DNA from: an uncultured Clostridium sp.
Lineage (GTDB): Bacteria; Bacillota; Clostridia; Clostridiales; Clostridiaceae
Assembly (NCBI RefSeq): GCF_947036855.1
Contig: NZ_CAMQRY010000001.1
Coordinates: 44,151 to 108,150, forward strand
Reading direction: 5' to 3'
DNA length: 64,000 nucleotides
A program made the position numbers and the translations under genes. Positions within the stretch are counted from its first letter, which is position 1. Each line of letters starts with the position of its first letter. This document shows positions 61,259 through 64,000 of this stretch, piece by piece. The notes under the pieces are model-generated. The model worked only from the letters and a program-made list of their open reading frames with translations. It had not been told where the DNA came from and did not search any database.

Positions 61259-62131
61259 ATGAGAGATTTGGTGAAAAAGTATGAGATTTACTTACAATCA
61301 ATTGGGAAGAGAAAAAATACAGTTAGTGCTTACATTACAGATGTGTCTATGTATTTAGATTTTGTTGAAGAAAAAAAATTAGTTGTTAATGAAGATGGGT
61401 ATCCACTTATGTCATATATTCAAAATCTTAATGACAAGAGCAAATCACCATCGTCTATTCAAAGAACTATAATTTCTTTGAGAAACTTTTACAATTTTTT
61501 AGTAGCTGAGGGAAATTTAAAACATGTTCCAGAAACTAGTATTAAAAGAGAGAGAGTTGAGAAAAAGAAACCTGTTGTTTTAAGTATTGATGAAATTAAT
61601 AAAATTATGAATACTACGAACATAAGTACAGAGAAGGGCGTAAGAGATAAAGCTTTACTTGAACTTATGTATGCGACAGGGATGAAGGTATCAGAACTTA
61701 TAGGACTAGATATAGATGATGTGAATCTTGAGTTATCATTTGTTAAGTGCAAGGATAATAGAGATTATGAAAGATTAATACCTATAGGAAGAGAAGCTAA
61801 GGATGCAATTAAGAAGTATGTTTCGCTTAGAGATGAGACAGTTAGAACTACTGAAAAATTATTTTTAAATATGAGTGGAGATCCTATAACAAGACAAGGT
61901 GTTTGGAGAATAGTAAAAGAATATTCTGTTCTTGCAAATATCAATAAAGATATTAATTTAAATACTTTCAGACATTCTTTTGCAGTTCATTTACTTCAAA
62001 ATGGAGCAAATGCAAAAGTTGTTCAAGAACTTTTAGGAAATCAAGTTATGACTTATATTGATATGTATTATGAAATTATTAATAATGAAAAAATAAATAC
62101 TATATATAAGAAAGCACATCCAAGAGCATAA
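61259..62131 (+). CDS. XerD-like tyrosine recombinase with altered catalytic residues
   Basis: 290 aa, full XerC/D length. N-terminal SAM-like domain (LVKKYEIYLQSIGKRKNTVSAYITDVSMYLDFV) and C-terminal catalytic domain. The gene holds the xerD/ripX position. Of the six catalytic positions, the first Arg (normally TGLRVSEL) is Lys in TGMKVSEL; the beta-hairpin Lys is present (KCKDNRDYERLIPIG); the HxxR His is Asn (NTFRHSF) while its Arg remains; the second His/Trp (LGH) is Asn (LLGNQ); and the nucleophile Tyr aligns with MYYEI. Three of six are therefore replaced. It may be inactive or repurposed. GGAG precedes the ATG. Confidence 0.88.
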   Translation: MRDLVKKYEIYLQSIGKRKNTVSAYITDVSMYLDFVEEKKLVVNEDGYPLMSYIQNLNDKSKSPSSIQRTIISLRNFYNFLVAEGNLKHVPETSIKRERVEKKKPVVLSIDEINKIMNTTNISTEKGVRDKALLELMYATGMKVSELIGLDIDDVNLELSFVKCKDNRDYERLIPIGREAKDAIKKYVSLRDETVRTTEKLFLNMSGDPITRQGVWRIVKEYSVLANINKDINLNTFRHSFAVHLLQNGANAKVVQELLGNQVMTYIDMYYEIINNEKINTIYKKAHPRA

Positions 62132-62143
62132 CTATTAAATCGA

Positions 62144-62169
62144 AAAAGAGGCTGAGATGCCTTTTTTTC
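62144..62169 (+). terminator. Intrinsic terminator after the recombinase gene
   Basis: AAAGAGGC / GCCTTTTT short stem around TGAGAT, running into TTTTTTT. Confidence 0.7.
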
Positions 62170-62179
62170 ATTTTCAAAA

Positions 62180-62202
62180 GTTTACAATTTGTAGCGTTTA
62201 CA
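62180..62202 (+). promoter_or_regulatory. Direct repeat GTTTACA upstream of the nucleoside phosphorylase gene
   Basis: GTTTACA occurs at 62180 and 62196, a 16-bp period, about 80-100 bp before the pdp start. The second copy with preceding AGC resembles one half of a catabolite-response element. Could be an operator; weakly supported. Confidence 0.3.
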
Positions 62203-62281
62203 TAGATTGAAAAAAAGAACTTATTCTGTTAGTATATAACATATGAAAAGGTTACCAAAAACATCATAGGAGGAATATATT

Positions 62282-63583
62282 ATGAGAATGTACGATTTAA
62301 TTGTAAAGAAAAGACAGGGGAAAGAACTTACAACACAGGAAATAAATTATTTTATAGAAAATTATACAGATAATAAAATTCCTGATTATCAAGTATCAGC
62401 ATTAATGATGGCAATATTCTTTAATAAGATGAATAAGAGAGAAACTGCTGATTTAACTATGGCAATGGTTAATTCAGGGGATATTCTTGATTTAAAAGAG
62501 ATTGAAGGGATAAAGGTAGATAAACATTCAACAGGTGGAGTTGGTGATACAACAACTCTTGTTTTAGCACCAATGGTTGCAGCTCTTGGGATTCCAGTAG
62601 CAAAAATGTCTGGAAGAGGACTTGGGCATACTGGTGGAACAATAGATAAACTTGAAACATTCAAAGGATTCTCTGTTGAGATGACTAATGAGAAATTTAT
62701 AAATAATGTAAATACGCTTAAAATAGCTGTTGGAGGACAAACAGGAAATTTAGCTCCAGCTGATAAAAAATTATATGCACTTAGAGATGTTACAGGAACT
62801 GTAGATAATGTATCTTTAATTGCTTCAAGTATTATGAGTAAAAAAATAGCTTCAGGAGCAGATGCTATAGTCTTAGATGTAAAAGTTGGAGATGGAGCAT
62901 TTATGAAAACAGCAGAGGATGCTAGGATTTTAGCTAGAGAGATGGTTGATATAGGTACTAATGTTGGTAGAAATACAATAGCGATTATATCAGATATGGA
63001 TCAGCCACTTGGTCTTGCTATAGGAAATGCTTTAGAAGTTGAGGAAGCTATTGAAACATTAAAAGGTAATGGACCAGCTGATTTAGTTGAATTATGCTTA
63101 GAACTTGGAAGTAATATGGTTTTACTTTCAGGACATGCTAAAACAGTTGAAGAGGCAAGAAATATGCTTAAAGAAACTATAACTTCAGGTAAAGCTATAG
63201 AAAAACTTAAAGAGTTTGTAGCAGCACAAGGTGGAGAAATTGATGTTATAGATGATACATCAAAACTTCCAAAAGCAGAGTTTGTTTTAGAAGTTAAAGC
63301 TTTAAAAGAGGGTGTTGTTAGTAAAATACACGCTGAAAATATGGGACTTATAGCTATGGAACTTGGAGCAGGAAGAGCTACAAAGGAAAGTATAATAGAT
63401 ATGGCTGTTGGAATGGTTCTAAATAAAAAGAGAGCAGACAAAGTTAAGATTGGTGATGTTTTAGCCTATGTACATGCTAATGATTTAGAAAAAGGTAAGA
63501 GAGCAGTAGAAAAAATACTTGAGAATTATGAAATTAGTGATAGTGTGGAAAATCTTCCATTAATCTATGATGTAATTAGATAG
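62282..63583 (+). CDS. pdp: Pyrimidine-nucleoside phosphorylase
   Basis: 433 aa, thymidine-phosphorylase family. Signature [46 protein letters not shown], then [29 protein letters not shown], and the C-terminal barrel-sandwich domain ([42 protein letters not shown]). It splits uridine, deoxyuridine or thymidine with phosphate for salvage. It is a single-gene unit between two terminators, and no deoB/deoC or deoD neighbour is in the window. GGAGG lies before the ATG. Confidence 0.96.
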   Translation: MRMYDLIVKKRQGKELTTQEINYFIENYTDNKIPDYQVSALMMAIFFNKMNKRETADLTMAMVNSGDILDLKEIEGIKVDKHSTGGVGDTTTLVLAPMVAALGIPVAKMSGRGLGHTGGTIDKLETFKGFSVEMTNEKFINNVNTLKIAVGGQTGNLAPADKKLYALRDVTGTVDNVSLIASSIMSKKIASGADAIVLDVKVGDGAFMKTAEDARILAREMVDIGTNVGRNTIAIISDMDQPLGLAIGNALEVEEAIETLKGNGPADLVELCLELGSNMVLLSGHAKTVEEARNMLKETITSGKAIEKLKEFVAAQGGEIDVIDDTSKLPKAEFVLEVKALKEGVVSKIHAENMGLIAMELGAGRATKESIIDMAVGMVLNKKRADKVKIGDVLAYVHANDLEKGKRAVEKILENYEISDSVENLPLIYDVIR

Positions 63584-63595
63584 TTTAAATATATT

Positions 63596-63624
63596 AGGTA
63601 GTGCATAAAAGCACTACCTTTTTT
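63596..63624 (+). terminator. Intrinsic terminator after pdp
   Basis: Perfect 9-bp stem AGGTAGTGC / GCACTACCT, 6-nt loop, TTTTTT tail. Confidence 0.92.
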
Positions 63625-63695
63625 GAATTATATATAAAAAATATTTAATGTATAGTAAAATATTAATTAGTAAAATTCAAAAGGAGGAGTTATTT

Positions 63696-64000
63696 GTGAA
63701 ACCACTTGCAGAACTTATGAGACCTACTGATATAGATGAAATGGTAGGACAAAGCCATATTATATCAAAAGGTACGGTAATTAATAATCTTTTGAAAAAT
63801 AAAACTTTAATAAATTCTATTTTTTATGGACCACCAGGGACAGGAAAAACAACTCTTGCTAGAATTATGGCAAAGTATACAGATAAAAAGTTTTATAAAA
63901 TAAATGCAACAACAGCTTCAATTAAGGATATACACGAAATTGTAAATAATCTTGATAATCTTTTAAATTATAATGGAGTTGTATTATATATTGACGAAAT
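63696..64000 (+). CDS. rarA: Replication-associated recombination protein A (RarA/MgsA), N-terminal part
   Basis: The window ends inside this gene, and it is not in the ORF track. From GTG 63696, preceded by AAGGAGGAG, the frame is open to the window edge (101 codons). It reads MKPLAELMRPTDIDEMVGQSHII, then Walker A YGPPGTGKTTLARIMAKYT, KINATTASIKDI and LYIDE (start of Walker B). This is the clamp-loader-like AAA+ ATPase RarA (MgsA, WRNIP1 family) acting at stalled replication forks. The C-terminal domains lie outside the window. Confidence 0.93.
   Translation, partial: MKPLAELMRPTDIDEMVGQSHIISKGTVINNLLKNKTLINSIFYGPPGTGKTTLARIMAKYTDKKFYKINATTASIKDIHEIVNNLDNLLNYNGVVLYIDE

Noticed and set aside
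62186-62202. Full cre (CcpA) site upstream of pdp
   Set aside because: Only the right half matches the consensus; the left half fails at three positions.

Overview
The window is a stretch of conserved chromosome backbone from an AT-rich, spore-forming member of the Clostridia. Evidence: a complete spoIIIAA-AH operon, spoIVB, spo0A, spoIIM and a PdaA-type cortex deacetylase; a Gram-positive gene order (sepF-ylmH-divIVA-rluD-pyrR; efp-spoIIIA-nusB-folD-xseAB-ispA-dxs-tlyA-nadK-argR-recN-spoIVB-spo0A-spoIIM-xerD); AGA-dominated arginine codons; and strong AGGAGG-type ribosome sites. A selenocysteine tRNA indicates selenoprotein synthesis. Genus cannot be assigned from the sequence alone. I see no rRNA, CRISPR array, insertion sequence or prophage.

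Layout. 1-14.8 kb: end of pheT, an extended zapA, a U32 peptidase, mutS2, a DUF523 protein, a HAD phosphatase, ribosomal protein L25 behind a structured leader, a phosphosugar mutase, a TPR protein, cyclodeaminase fchA, a convergent PdaA-type deacetylase, ychF, and a small XRE regulator plus membrane protein. 14.8-29.4 kb: selC on the minus strand, then the division and cell-wall (dcw) cluster. This begins with a broken mraZ whose operator boxes are still visible, followed by rsmH, ftsL, two PASTA penicillin-binding proteins, murE, murF, mraY, ftsW, ftsQ and DUF881-sbp-DUF881. murD, murG, ftsA and ftsZ are absent from their usual places. 29.4-34.7 kb: yggS, sepF, ylmH, divIVA, rluD, pyrR and an rRNA methyltransferase. 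34.7-41.8 kb: rqcH on the minus strand, a lipoprotein and a ComG-like pseudopilus cluster (ATPase, inner-membrane protein, four prepilin-like proteins). 42-48 kb: efp, a zinc-ribbon protein and spoIIIAA-AH. 48-58 kb: an Asp23 protein and the nusB-to-recN operon. 58-64 kb: spoIVB, spo0A, spoIIM, a XerD-like recombinase with altered catalytic residues, pyrimidine-nucleoside phosphorylase and the start of rarA.

How it works together. Most of the window supports envelope synthesis, division and sporulation. Lipid-II precursors are made by MurE, MurF and MraY and polymerised by the FtsW/PBP pair. Division-site proteins (ZapA, FtsL, FtsQ, SepF, DivIVA) sit in the same neighbourhood. The sporulation block supplies the entry switch (Spo0A, with a sigma-H promoter overlapped by a 0A box), the mother-cell-to-forespore channel (SpoIIIA), the sigma-K checkpoint protease (SpoIVB), engulfment (SpoIIM) and cortex modification (PdaA). 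The nusB-recN operon mixes transcription, C1 folate, isoprenoid, NADP and DNA-repair genes, as in other Firmicutes.

The most unusual points are the decayed mraZ with its operator retained; the XerD homologue lacking three of six catalytic residues; two genes whose best start codons are AUU and AUA; an L25 leader that can fold the Shine-Dalgarno into a stem and internal loop; and a hairpin between the mraY Shine-Dalgarno and its AUG. No wholly new multi-gene system is evident; the pseudopilus cluster with its lipoprotein is the nearest candidate.
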